Positions 42,469-54,529 of a stretch of DNA of 64,000 nucleotides are shown piece after piece; position 1 is the first letter of the stretch; each line of letters starts with the position of its first letter. The notes under the pieces are model-generated. The model did no database searches, had not been told where the DNA came from, and saw nothing but the letters and a program-made list of their open reading frames with translations. A program made the translations under genes and the position numbers. The stretch spans positions 35,216,001 to 35,280,000 of the forward strand of contig CM060731.1 in NCBI GenBank assembly GCA_030704615.1, read 5' to 3'. This DNA is from Takakia lepidozioides. Lineage: Eukaryota > Streptophyta > Takakiopsida > Takakiales > Takakiaceae.

Positions 42469-43754
42469 CTAAATGCCGGTCTTGTGACCTCGTGTCCTTG
42501 TTTGTTTCAACCTAGTCTCAACCTCAGCTGTTGGGTCTACTTCTTCATATTCTTCCTCTTCCAATTTCTTCTCACCGTTTTCATCCTCCAAGTTCTGCCC
42601 TTGGGTTTTTTCTTCACTCATGTAACTCAACTGTAATGGTGTTGGAGAGTCTGAACTCTCCGTTGGCTCTGCCACATCCTCTCCTCCTTCTTCACCTTCC
42701 GCTTCAGAAACTGGAGTTCCTGCTTTTGGTGTTCCATGCCAACTCTTATCAAAGATTTCTGTCAAATCTTTTATCCAGGGATGTACCTCTCACCTCGTGA
42801 TTGATCTTCTTCCTGTACCAATTCCCTTAATCTTTTTTGCAAAGAAACAGAAGGAGTGGCATCCAACTCTAGTTCTTCCGGTATGGGTGATGTACTCTTT
42901 GATCTTAATGGTGTGAGAGGTCCAGATGATTCCCCTATGTCTATTCCTCTCTCCCAAAGATATGGATAATTAGCTTTCAGATAGCTTTCTCTTTTTGCTG
43001 AATATCTCCGGCGTCTAGCTTCTCTTTCATCACTCATGTCCCATGTCTTTCATTTCTTTTTAATGTGGCAATAACCAAAACTCTCTTCTGTAATATCTCT
43101 CGTATATGCCTGGGTTTCTTTCAAGCTTCAATGCACCCTTGGCTATACTTGAAGTCTCCGTTACCATATAACCATATGGCAAACAAGTCTGAAAAGCTGT
43201 TCTTGGTGTGAGTTTGATCCACAAAATATCCTTTGGAATCCAATTCTTTACCAGTACAAGCTCTTCATGCATATGAGTATAAACATTCACCTTTCTTTCC
43301 TCCCAGCCTTCAAACTCTACTCGCTTAATGGATAGCAATGCTATCACATAAACCAATGTTGGTAACCAACGTGCTCTTCCTCTACAGGCCACCTGATAAA
43401 TCTTTATCACTCCTTTCTCCAGACCCCACTCTGGGTCAGCATCATGCACTCTCTTAAGAATGTTTTCTTTACAACCGTCTGGCAATTCCAAAAACCTCTG
43501 GAAGAATCGTTTGGACAATCTTTCCTTCTTAGTTTCACAAGGAATTTGATTCAATCAAATTCTTTAATTCTCCATCCACCATGATCCCACCAGATGCCTG
43601 TCACATCTTGTTGTTCATGACCCAGTTCCCCAGTATGGTCGCCAAATGTCGCGCGGCTTTTACTCACCCATCCCTTCGCTATCCGAGGTGGAAACTCCAA
43701 GATAGAAGAGTTGGAAATCTCTAAGTACTCAGCCCGCTCAGAACAATCAGTCAT
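42469..43754 (-). pseudogene. Unrecognised coding region in broken frames
   Basis: Consecutive minus-strand open pieces run 43754-43551, 43554-43060 (164 codons, with CRGRARWLPTLVYVIALLS and EGWEERKVNVYTHMHEELV), 43037-42771 (strongly basic start, MSDEREARRRRYSAKRE) and 42765-42469 (Glu-rich acidic tail). Frameshifts join them: the third piece continues into the fourth as WIKDLTEIFDKSWHG. Composition suggests a real protein with a folded middle and charged ends. I do not recognise the family. It may be a gag-like protein of a retroelement, since no host exon structure is visible. Confidence 0.4.
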
Positions 43755-44339
43755 GACCTACAGCTAGTGTATCATGGGGCTATTTCCTATTTGTTTTCCT
43801 TCCCGCATTCATGTTAGCTAGTTACCTTACTGCTGGTAATTAAGTATCAGTTTGCTTCATCAATTTATTGGATTCCATCAACTCATCCATTCATTCCACA
43901 GCTTCACTCAGATCTCTCTACACAGTGTGAGTATGAAGTGTGTATCAGATTAATATCTATCAAGTATCAGGCTGAAGCCATGGAGTCTCGAATCTGCTCT
44001 ACATTACAATTCTACTGCCTGCATTCATTAAGCATCAACAGATCCTCCTCCTACTCCGTGCTCTCCATCTTTCTGCTCAGAGATACGCTCTCTTCTCCTT
44101 TCCCCCAGTGATGTCCGAAGTCTCCCCCAGAAGTGCTCCTTCCCCTCCTTCCAGCAGTGATTCCCCCCCTGAAGTGCTCCCAAAAATCATCCCCCTTTCA
44201 GTCCTTGCTCCTAGCTTTATCTTCCTACCCGTTGTTCTAACCGTTTCCCTCACTAACCGTCGTCCGTGAACTAACATGTTCCATTCGCAGGTGTTGTTCT
44301 CCACAGTCGTTCCCTGTCCTGCTATCCGTTCCCTATGGT
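43755..44339. other. No gene recognised
   Basis: A minus ORF at 44077-44304 is Gly/Glu-rich and unrecognised. Nothing else is supported. Confidence 0.35.
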
Positions 44340-44480
44340 CGTGACAGCTGTGTCAAGCTGTGACTGGCTGTGTGAAACTGTGACCGGCTGTGACCGGCTG
44401 TGTCGGCTGTGACGGGCTGTGTTGGCTGTGTCTGGCTGTGTTGGCTGTGACGGCTGTGTTGGCTGTGTCGGGCTGTGTAA
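44340..44480. repeat. GGCTGTG minisatellite
   Basis: About a dozen tandem copies of a 10-12-mer, GGCTGTGTC with variants (GGCTGTGACC, GGCTGTGTT), form the run. A frame through it gives Pro/Ser/Gln/Thr repeats and is not a gene. Confidence 0.85.
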
Positions 44481-45109
44481 CCCCCCCCTAAAGTGCGCTG
44501 CTGTCACCCCTAAGGCTCCTGTTGGTCTCAGTCTGTGCAAAAATTAAGGGTACCCCACAGATTCCGTATAAGTGTCTAAGTCCCAGACAGTCCTCTAATA
44601 GATGTGGAATGCGAGTCCTTATTGAGGAGCTTGCTTCTCAACTTGGAATCTGAGTCCTGACCCAGATGGAGTGTGAGTCCTAATTAGGGAGTGTGAATCT
44701 TGTTTGTAGTCCCACCATCAGCTGCATAGAACTTGGAAGTCTAATATGGGGGACAAAAAGTCCATTATGATGGACACTCTACACATAATTATTGTGGTCC
44801 AACTGTTGGGACTTCGTGCCATGGTAAGGACTACAATGACTTGTCTGGACTCAAATTACAGTTAATGTTGTATTGGTAGACACTAGGCACCAAGTGATAA
44901 TTCAGCCTTCTCAAACCAGTTGTAATGGTGTAGGTGTGATAGCAGATGATGGCTTCATTGATACCAACAAACGAAGACCAGGACCTCCATCTCAAGCCAC
45001 CACCAACTATAGCGCATTCACCACCAACTATAGTGGATGCCAAAGTGGATATGGTGGTAGTGTTGTGAACCAAAACTTCCCTTGAACTCCAAGCTCTTCA
45101 ACTCTTCAA
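44481..45109. other. No gene recognised
   Basis: Short direct repeats of GAGTCCT (44612-44700) are the only regularity. A plus ORF at 44873-45085 is Gln/Ser/Tyr-rich and could be an upstream exon of the next entry, but this cannot be shown. Confidence 0.3.
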
Positions 45110-46191
45110 ATGTCACCTTTGGGGCTGTCGCGGTCGGGGATCGTTGCACCAATTGTTGGTGATTTGTTGAACCCTGAGGTTGATGTCACACCTGATACCA
45201 TCATGCAAGAGGTTTCAGCTTCAGGAAAGGGTTTTGTCAAGAAGTTCGTCATTCCTGGTTCTCCACCAAAGAAGATTCTTGGATCTCCATTGCAGGCTTC
45301 ATTTGTTCCAAAGTTTGTTACGACACATACGCTACAAAGTACACATGAAGATGTTGTGGACTTGACAATCCCATCCACCGTTGTTCCTCCTTATGTGGAT
45401 GTGAAGGTTGAAAGAGATAGTGCCCAAAATACTAGACATGTGGCAACCCTCTCATCAGACTCAGAATTGGGGTCAGAGGGATTTGAATTGATGTTGGGGC
45501 TGACTTTGAGTCTGATTCTGATACAATTGTACAATACCATAGGTGGAGGCCCCTCACAAGTTTCAGATCCTATATTTCATGTCACTCCACCAGTTGCTAC
45601 CTCCCTTGTTGCTCCACCACTATCCATTCCCGCAAATCTAGCTTAATTTGATGGTGGTTCTCCATTACCTATGGTAGTATATGTACCTCATGCCTTAGCA
45701 ACAACCCCTCCTATTCTTGGACTAGTGTTGAACCCCCCAGCTGCAGCCCTTGTCAGTCCACATGTTCAGGCAACAGGAAGCATAAACAAGAACAAAAGAG
45801 ATCTCGCAAGGCATTGAGTGCAGAGTATGCAAAGAAGCCCACCACTAGGGCGGATTCTAAGGTATCAATTGACAAGGATATGGACAAGTGCCCAGGTGAA
45901 AGTACCCCCTCATCAAAGAGAGTTGTCGTGCAGAAGCCCTTGGATACAAATGAGGACAACGATCTGAGCCACCATGATAAGAGTAACTCAATCCCACGGG
46001 ACGGTGTTGTGAAGGCCACTCGGGGCCCTGTTGTGAAGTCACTGAACACCGTGAAGACTCCTCCCAACTTGACCACTTGGGGGCCTGTTGTCAAGTCCCT
46101 TAATACTGTCAAGACCCCACCTAACTTGAAGATGGATGCAGGTTCTTCTGGTGCAGGCCCTAAGAAGAAGAAAAGAAAACATATCAACTAG
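45110..46191 (+). pseudogene. Unrecognised Pro/Ser-rich protein with C-terminal nuclear localisation signal, frame broken
   Basis: The first open piece, 45110-45646 (178 codons), is rich in Pro, Val and Ser. A frame change near 45490 would turn it into an acidic FESDSDTIVQ stretch. The second piece, 45800-46191, contains KKPTTRADSKVSIDKDMDK, two copies of GPVVKSLNTVKTPPNL and ends GPKKKKRKHIN. The basic end is a classical nuclear localisation signal. No catalytic domain is visible, and disorder is likely throughout. Such tails are common in transposon-encoded accessory proteins and host chromatin factors alike. I cannot choose between them. Confidence 0.35.
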
Positions 46192-47866
46192 GTACAAGCT
46201 GAGTACTGTACCACTTATGCTTTTATCACTTTGCTTTTCTAAATCTTGGTTGTTATTTTGCCAATTCATGCTCAAGTTTCTGATGTAGTTTAACTCCTCT
46301 ATGCATGATATATAGGACATACATCTGGTATATGTCTAGTGCTGAATTATGAGACAGAAGTTTAGGAAGATCTTGAGCATTGTGGGTGGCAATGCAGGGC
46401 ATGTGATTAGCAGACCGCCCCTATGAGGACTTTACCACTCGCTGCTGTCATTGTGGGGACAAGTCTCGTCTCTTCAGCAGTACCAATTCATTTATGCCAT
46501 GACCACTTTGGGATGCAAGAAAGCAAATGCTAGTCTTTCATTGATGGGGTAGAGGTTGGTGCCACGATATGTCAATGTTGAGCAGTTTAGAACTGACAGA
46601 GGATGTGTTAGTTGTTACCATTAGGTGCCCAGCCAAGTCATGTGATGTGGATTTGCCCTTGTGGTTTTTCGAGTAGCTCACAATGGACACATGACATGGA
46701 TTGAGGGCATGCACATTACTGTTCTTTGTTCATTTTTTGCTGATAGGTATGTTGTACATGTTTGAGTAAGGCAACAATATCATGACAGTGGTTTTTGAAA
46801 ACAATGCACTCTATTTTGCTATCTGCTTCTGATAGGAATTGCTAGAATACCTTCCTGCAGGCAGTCTACTGTCCTTCATTCTATGTGAGAAAGATGGCTT
46901 TGAAAGGCCCGTTGCTTTTCCTGCCTGTGCTACAATTCTCCAACATGCGTGGGTTTAACATAGTCTGTGTCTGGAATTTGACTAACCGATGGATGGTATG
47001 GCTGCACCCGGTTGCGTACCTCTATCCTCCTTTGCTTGACTCTGATAGTTCATTTATGAAATTGCAATCGGACACCAACAATACAAGTCTCCGTCTCTTA
47101 ATGGTTATTAGTCTAGCTCCTTGGTGAAGATCCCTGGTATGGCGGACCGAAGCCTGGCCAACAGACAACATTCCCATCATTCCCCTCTCTACACAAGACA
47201 AGCTGGTTCTGTACCCAAGTCATGACACTAATCAACTCACTAAACAGAATATACCTCAGTAATGAGCAACACTAAGCAATCTACCTTCGCTCAATTGAGC
47301 ACAGAAATGTGATTTGTAGTGCTGCCTGCCTAAGTCTTTAGAGAGTTTGATAGTATCTCTCAACTTCATCCAAGCCCAAAAATTACTTGTGTGTATGATC
47401 GAATGCATGCAGTTCAATATGCAAGGATGGTTTAACTTTGAAGAGGGAATCCAGACAGTATGATAGCAGGTCTGTTGCTGTTCCACTTGATTGTTCTGCT
47501 GTGTTTGTAAGGCTGTTAGCAACTCAGACTAGAATGGTGCCCGGCTTCGGCGTGTTGAGGATCATGTGCCTTATTTTTACAGCTATGATCTTCTCCACTT
47601 TCTCATCCAAAATGAGGGTGTGGAACTTTGAAAGGACCAGGAAGTATGACAAGTTGTAGGGCTTATGATGAGGTTTCGCCATATCTTCATAGCCAGGCAC
47701 TTTTGCCAACCAGTTGGTATGAGAAGGGGGAAGACAATAGATTGTGTGACCAGAGAGGAAGGCAGACACACTCCAAATAACAAGAAACCAATCACAGAAG
47801 GAAAACCAAACACATTTAATTGAAATTCCCCGCCTTGTGAAGTGATACACCACAACGGGGGCTGTT
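46192..47866. other. Intergenic DNA left of the large transposon
   Basis: ORFs at 46885-47127 and 47524-47952 are unrecognised and overlap conflicting frames. No repeats or RNA genes are supported. Confidence 0.4.
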
Positions 47867-47924
47867 ATTTCATGAGCGGCATGAGCATGAGCGGGAAAAA
47901 AAAAAACATGAGCGGACCATTGTG
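47867..47924 (+). repeat. Left terminal inverted repeat with ATGAGCGG units
   Basis: It contains ATTTCATGAGCGGCATGAGC, then ATGAGCGGG, an A-run and another CATGAGCGGACC. Repeated 9-mers at an end are typical transposase-binding subterminal repeats. Confidence 0.6.
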
Positions 47925-49612
47925 TGTCCACGGAAATAGGGTTAGGAGGCACGGAAATAGGGTCACTTGAAGTTGGAATGTGGCACCAGTGGACTCGTCA
48001 TAGCAATGAAATGCAACATTCTATTGCAAATTTTGTGGCAAGCCACATCTATACAAGTGTGTCCTAACTATCATAGCCGAAATGGGCACTACTCTCCTAC
48101 ACGCTCCGAGGAACTTGCCCAACCTTCTTCCTCATCCCCCTCATCCCCCCCATCCTCCGAGCTCTGTGATGCATCAGTTCCACTATGCCTCTCAAAAACT
48201 CCGTCCTCTCCTTGGGGACTGTCCACCTCACCTTCTGGGAATCTTCTGCCTCTTCTCCCCCACTTTCCTCAGCAGAATCCAAGACAAATCTACGAGCCTG
48301 ACGGGCTCTAATAGCTGTTGTCTCCTCCCTCATCTTCATTTTCTTGAGGCTGGCCTCGTCTAAAATCTGTTGTACACGACTAGGTTCGGAACACCTCCTA
48401 ATGGACACCGAAGCAAGCCAGACAGCATAAGTAGGAAGGATGTAGTCCCTTTCTTGACTAGGCATGAAAGCCCCCCTGGCAAAAAAATGCACGTTCCTCC
48501 TGCCCATGAACTGCAGTGTAAACGTCTCTCCTGCAGTACTTGGCATCCTACAGTAAGAACAAATCCACTTCAAGAATGCCAATACCAGCACAAGCAGAAA
48601 GGGTCTTTCAATGAAATAAGAGAGCGAAGGGAGGTGCCTCACGAAATCAGGAGGCAACTTACAATGCGACCACTCACTCGTAAACCGGGGGCTCCTCGGC
48701 CTCGATCCCAACTTGTACCTCCCCCTGCTCCTTCTCGGATTTTCCTCATCCTCCGAGGATGCCTCTTCCTCTTTCGGCAGACGTTCAGCTGCTGCAAGTT
48801 CCGAGTTGTGGAGGGCAGTATCTGGCTCTAAGGCGAACACATGCCTGTCGGACAACGTCCCTGCCCACATTGAAGCACGTGAGGAACAAAGCGGGGGGTT
48901 GATAGCATGCGGCATGCAATTGCAATCGGGCCAGGGGACAAATTGAGCACGTGAAGGCTTACCCGTGCCGCATGTGAGGTCAAGAATCCGCCCTTGGACA
49001 TCCGAGCACGTCTCCATGAGGGTTTGGATGAAAGCAGGGTTCCGGGTCCGGCTGTACCGCCATGGTTTGCCTGTCTTTGTGTCCTTCGGCATACTGGAGT
49101 GGGGCACATAGTTGTAGAGGACATCGTAGGTAACAGGGTCCACAGCGGCATCAACAAGACGGCCGTCGTTGCGGAATTTGAACGTAGACCCTCTCTTCAC
49201 AAAACAATATGCCTCAAACATCAATGTCTGCACATCCAACAAAAGAGGGATCAACTACAGGGTCTAGTTTAGATACACCACAATATGAAGTGAATGCAAT
49301 AGATTGATAACTTACACTGTGGCCCTCTGTTCGCAACCCCTGTGTATTGATGCAGAACAATTTTTTGAGGAGGACCGGGGTGACACTTTTCGGTGTCCAC
49401 CTTGCCACAACATTCTCTGTGGTCTTCTCTATTGTGGCAAGGACCACCATATATCGTCATCCAGGAGCATCCCCACCAGCCCAAACCCGGCTCTCCAGTA
49501 GTCCTCAGTAAACCTGTTCTAGGTGGGCACACCATCTAGGCCCTCCAGTAGCTCCCCATCTGGAATATCGAGGAGAGTCATATCGCAGGCTCTCTCCACC
49601 GCACCACCCCCA

Positions 49613-49635
49613 CCCCCCCCCCCCCCCCCCCCCCC
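49613..49635. repeat. 23-base C homopolymer
   Basis: An uninterrupted C run (G on the coding strand) lies in the methyltransferase-like gene. Its length is likely variable between individuals and unreliable in assembly, and it could form G-quadruplexes. Confidence 0.95.
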
Positions 49636-50509
49636 TCCCCCTCATGCTCTTGCAATCCGTGCTCACAGCCGTGAAGAATTCCATCATGGCTTCCAAACCA
49701 GGGGTGTCTTTAGGCTATGTACCGGCAGCCCTCTTCTTGGCTTTCCCCTTCAGCTCCTCCAAAGACTTGATGTGTGCCACCTTCTTCGCCCTGGCAGCCA
49801 GAGTGTCAAGGAAGCTCTCATTGATGCATAGGATGATGGTTGGGGGTTCTAGCTTTGGCCTCTGCGTAAACGTCACTGCCAAATGCCGCCGTGTAGGCTT
49901 GCCCTCAAATGCCAACTTCTTGGCAGAGCCAGTCCCAGTCCGAACTGACTTGGGAACCCGGACGACCGGTGACTTGGTAGCAGCAACAATAGTCGCAGGA
50001 CCTTGAACAAAGTCGTCATCAGAGTCACTCCCTACGGGCCCTTCTTGCGCCTCCTCTGGTGCCCGGTGGTTTTCTGTTTTTTGGGGGTTACTGTACTCCC
50101 CTGTTTCCGTGTCATTTTCTTTTGTCTTTTATTCTTCTCATTCAATTTCTCTTGAATACCTCCTTGAGCAAGCTCTGCCACTTCCCTGGACTTGGCAAGC
50201 ACTTTTGCCTCCTTTGGACCTAGCGGAGGCAGCCGAGCCCGGTTTCGTCGGGCCTCCGCATCCAGCTTCAATTGAAACTCGGATGAGTCGAGCGAGCCGG
50301 GCGGAAGTGCGGATGAGTCCACATACCAAGGGCAGTCGCGCAAATGATCCAGATGCCACTCCTTCACGATAACGTCAGTGTACATGGAGTCAGCCCCAGG
50401 GTTCCCCCATGCCACGAAGAATGGTGGCTCGAAGGACAGATGACCTTTCTCCAAAAGGGAGAACTTGCAGTACCTGCATTCAAGAAACACACACAGAATG
50501 AGGTCCCTG

Positions 50510-51015
50510 AACTGGAAATTCGGCACCATTTTCCCAGGTTGGGGCCGAAAAGTGCTTTCGCCACTGGGCCCGCAAATGGAAAAATGGCGCCGAATTTCCG
50601 GTTCCGGTGGCAGCCACCCTAGGGACTTAGCCATTTTCCCAGGTTTGGGCCGAAAATGGCTAAGTCCCAGAACTGACTTGGCCCGGAACTGGAAAAATGG
50701 CGCCGAATTTCCGGTTTTCGGTGCCAGCCACCCTAGGGACTTAGCCATTTTTGACCCCCTGAATTGGAAATTCGGCGCCATTTTTCCAGATCCGGGCCGA
50801 AAATGGCTAAGTCCCATATCGCATATGGGTAACTGACTCGGCCCGGATCTGGAAAAATGGCGCCGAATTTCCGGTTTCGGTGCCAGCCAGCCTAGGGACT
50901 TGGCCATTTTCGGGGCCTTGAATTGGAAATTCGACGCCATTTTCCAGGTTGGGGCCGAAAATGGCTAAGTCCCAGAACTGACTGGGCCTGGAACTGGAAA
51001 AATGGCGCCGAATTT
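50510..51015. repeat. GGCGCC palindrome array inside an intron
   Basis: The unit TGGAAAAATGGCGCCGAATTTCC and its reverse complement alternate six to eight times with CTAGGGACTTAGCCATTTT and GGGCCGAAAATGGCTAAGTC blocks. The whole array sits in the 650 bp intron between exons 51124 and 50473, so it does not damage the protein. ORFs through it are artefacts. Confidence 0.85.
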
Positions 51016-53822
51016 GCAGACTGAGTGCCAGCCACGCGTTGGACAGCCATCCCCCTGGGCCCGAATACATCCTCTTACATCCTGGAAATGTAGGGACTAA
51101 AAAGAAAGGCATCACGTATGTACCTGTACAGAAGGCGCATTGCCGCTTTGTCTGCGTGAGGCTGGTCGGTGAACTCGTGGCTCCGGCGGGCATGGGGTAT
51201 CTCTCGAAAGAATAGGTCGGTCAGAGCAGAAAGTATCTCGTCACATAGTCTCGTAGGCTCTCTGCTTCACCAGAAATCTCCAGCTTGAACTGATGTGCTT
51301 GTGTGTCAAGCTGCTCTTGCGCATTCGTCGTCACCTGTGGAGATTCTCCATCAGATCGTTTTCCTCAAAAATACAAAAAATTCACCCGCTACAAGAGTAG
51401 AAGCGCCAAATGAAGCGTGGGAAAGTACCTGAAACCACCATGTCATACGGTTCATCCACATGTCGAATGTGGGGTCAGACAGTTTGTCGGGTTTGGGGAA
51501 GCTCCACATGTCCATTGTACTTTGGGAACCATTCCAGATTTGGAGCCACCGGGTCTGTCCAACCACCCAGCAATTAGTAAGCGCCAAACACCAAAAAAAC
51601 GGATTATTGCCACAACAATTTGGTTAAGAATGTATCACCTTTTCTGTTGCATCCACGCAGGATGTGGCTAGACGATGCAGCTTTTCCAATGTCATCATGG
51701 ACTCAGAGCGCGGGAGTAGTGTTTCCCCACCTCCACCAGAAAGTCGGCACCAAGGGCGGGATCAGCTATGGCCACGTACTTTACCATCCGCGACTTGTAC
51801 TTAATGCGGGCCTTCGCCTCCGCAACTTTGAGATACGATTCCAGTGCCGGGAGGATTAATTTCTTCTCCTCTGACTCTATGTAGAACCTCCGCACATGTG
51901 CCAAATCCTGCTGAATTTTCGTCTGTCAAGAATGCGCACATAAGATTAGAAATCCGGGTCAACACTCTTTCTTCTATTGGGGGAGAGACATATTGGCGGA
52001 ACAACAGGAAGAGCTTTACCTGAAATATGTAGTCCACCATGGCGTCCATGCTCAGCCTATACCAGGTTCTGTCTGCCTGCGATCTTTGGGCCCCACACAC
52101 CTTCAGCACAACACACTCCACGGCGAAATGTCAATCCAGGTTGTTGGGGTGGGCTTGGGCTATGTACTCCATCCATGCCAGGAGGCGATGATTGTCGTCC
52201 CACGCGTAAAACATCTTTCCGGACAAGTGTTGGAAAAGAGGATCAGTAGCAATCGATCTCTCAAACTCCTCATTTCGCCTTTGCCAATGGGGACCCCATT
52301 TGTCCACCTCATCGGAAGTGTGGGCACGGGAAGCTCCGTGGTCGTTCTCAATGGAAACGTAAAACGTGGCAGACCCCATTCGATATCCCTCCCGGAAAGA
52401 GAATTTCAGCTTGTCGATATCGCCTGGGAGGGCAGGTCTCAACAACTGCAATGACACCAAGCGGCAAAGGGGAATCCGAAGCTTGGCCGGGTACACCATG
52501 CCCCACATGACCCTGCCAATGTTGCTGTGGGTTGCCTCCAACATCTTAGAAGCGGCCAACTTCATATCCGCCTCCGACATGACGTCTGCTGCAGAGGGGT
52601 TCTCCGGCAGCCCACCGGGACCACCAAATCCAACCTGTATGCTGCGGGTTTGGGGCCTGGGGATGTCCGGGAGGATGTCATCCTGGTCAGAAAGCTCCAT
52701 CTCGTGTCCTCAACATGGCAAACACGGCGGGAAGCACCTCGAGCACTCTCCCCGTCTCTACTGCCCTCTCCCCGGCTTCACCTAAAACCCCCAATCCATG
52801 CTCTTTGTGGTGTTCTTTCCTCTCCTCCAGTCTCCACCGTATGGGTAGTTGTGCGGGTTGCTCCCACCCGCAATGGTGTAACCGGTAAGCATGCAGCCGG
52901 TCTGTTACTGCCTATTTCTGTTGTCTTGGAGGGATCCACCGTCTCTGTGCGTCCCTCCCTTACATGGGCATCTATCATTTCGACACCCCTGGCCTCTTCA
53001 ATGGCCTTTTCTCTTGCTTCTTGGCTAGCCTTCTGTCTTGCCTGTTCTTTTGCCCTCTCTTTTGCCCTCTCACGGGCCTTCTGTTTCCTACTAGGGGTAG
53101 CAGTAGGGGAGGCCTCCGGGACGACCACCTTTGATTGAAGCAAACTGACACCCTCGGGCGACCTGCTCAATCCCCCCTCTGCAGCCTGTGAAGGCTCTCT
53201 CGCCGGGGATTTTATCTGCTTGGCTTTCTTCTTCTTCTTTGCGTGGGCGGGCCCTACTGCATGTGCATCAGCTTCCTCCGATATCGGATCTGTTGTCCTC
53301 ATCCGACGGGCTTCACCTGCCATGCACCTGCACCAAACTCCCGAATGCCTATTCTGGCGTGCTCTCGCTGCAAGCCATCCCGTCCACCAACTGTAGGAGC
53401 AAGAATTTATTTTCCCTCCGCCCCCAAGTTGGGCGATCCAAACATGCGAACCACCAGCTCCGTCGACTGCTGCCAACAACTCTCCGACTGCGATTGAAGA
53501 CTAGCGACTTTTGGAGTGACTGATCGAGCAGTTGGAGTTGTCGATGATACCACCAGTGTGTCGCGCTCGTCTTCACTGTGTCATCCCCAACAATCGTGAG
53601 AACCACCATCGCAATGAAAACCACCATCGCATGCACCATCGCAACAATCGTGGAACAACAATGAAAACAAACCCAGGCAATGCCTAACAATCACATGCAA
53701 AAGCAGCCTTCTCCAGAGCTGCCGGCTTTGCTCACGCATTGCAAACTATCGATGGTTCATTCAACCAGTAACTTGCAGAAATCAACATGGAAATTGAAGG
53801 ACTTCATCCTTTTGAAGGCACT

Positions 53823-53925
53823 TCATCTGCCCAGACAATCTTCTTAGCTCAGCATGGATTTCCTTAATTCTAGGATGCAACCTGTCATCTACAGCGAAGG
53901 TTTGCACCCTGTTGCAAATCTGAAT
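53823..53925 (-). pseudogene. Captured PPR fragment (E+ motif) inside the transposon
   Basis: The minus strand reads QTFAVDDRLHPRIKEIHAEL then RRLSGQMK, matching the E+ segment of the intact PPR gene at 20746 (HTFVVDDILHPQIEEIHAEL). Only about 33 residues are present. Uptake of small host-gene fragments is characteristic of Pack-MULEs and related DNA transposons. Confidence 0.75.
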
Positions 53926-54529
53926 GCAAAAATGACCTTGCTCTTTCTAACCCCTTTGACCTTCATCATTCTTCTCACCAATTCTGCTTTGCGATGCAAC
54001 CATGCACTTGCAGGGCTGGCAGGCTGAACAAACAAACAAAGCGAAGACCGCAAATGATACAGAAAGCGAAAGAGGAGGGGGCTCACCTGAGAGTGCTCGG
54101 CTTCAGTTGGCGTGGGCTGTGAGCAAGACAAGGGGATCTCCTGCTGGAGCTTCAGTTTGGCCATGCAAGACGTTGGACACCGCCCATAGTACAAAGGCTT
54201 CAGTTTGCGGCGCGGTCTGCATGTGGGGTTTCTCTCAGGAGAGCCATGCCCTTCTCCACGCAGCATAAGTCCCTACAACAGTAAAAATCACCCGCAGAAT
54301 GCGTGCGTACAGGCCTCGAGTGGAACTTCATCCACCCGTCACATCCAGGTTTAGGGTTGGCGTATCCGGGAAGCAAGGGCGGAATCCGTGCAGAACATCC
54401 GGTTCAAAACTGACGGCGGAGGACATTTAATGCGCACTCCGCGCTCAAATGGAAGAGGTATGGAGGTCGGCTCTTAAGGTCCACGTGGCCCACCCTCCCC
54501 CCGAGAATTTATTATTAGCCCACTGGATG
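53926..54529. other. No gene recognised; possible leader exon on minus strand
   Basis: A minus ORF starting at 54266 (MLRGEGHGSPERNPTCRPRR) runs to a donor-like CAG|GTGAGC at about 54086. It might be a first exon of the methyltransferase-like gene, but no join could be verified. Confidence 0.25.

Larger units (their letters stand above)
48097..53323 (-). pseudogene. Multi-exon gene with C-terminal amino-methyltransferase-like domain (transposon cargo)
   Basis: At least seven GT-AG introns can be removed with the frame kept. Exons are about 53323-52778, 52700-52020, 51922-51639, 51554-51429, 51334-51124, 50473-49316, 49227-48963, 48860-48663 and 48547-48097, roughly 1300 codons. The N-terminus is basic with AHAKKKKKAKQIK and a helical KARERAKERAKEQARQKA. 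The middle is unrecognised. The C-terminal part resembles class-beta amino-methyltransferases (N6-adenine or N4-cytosine). It has a DMTLLDIPDG segment at the motif IV place, DMVVLATIE, RNPAFIQTLMETCSDVQ then GRILDLTCGTG (motif I), and RHVFALEPD (motif II) after splicing. DIPD in place of DPPY/W casts doubt on catalysis. Damage includes a TGA in exon 2 (about 52134), a frameshift in exon 5, another near 50035 and one near 49500. A SAM-binding role is likely; the target is unknown. Confidence 0.65.

Noticed and set aside
47524-47952. A 142-codon minus-strand ORF with a hydrophobic stretch
   Set aside because: Its start lies within the transposon terminus, overlapping frames are equally open and no family is recognisable.
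49505-49696. Gly-rich 63-codon ORF around the C homopolymer
   Set aside because: The Gly run is just the poly-G tract. The coding frame of the methyltransferase-like gene differs on the two sides of it.
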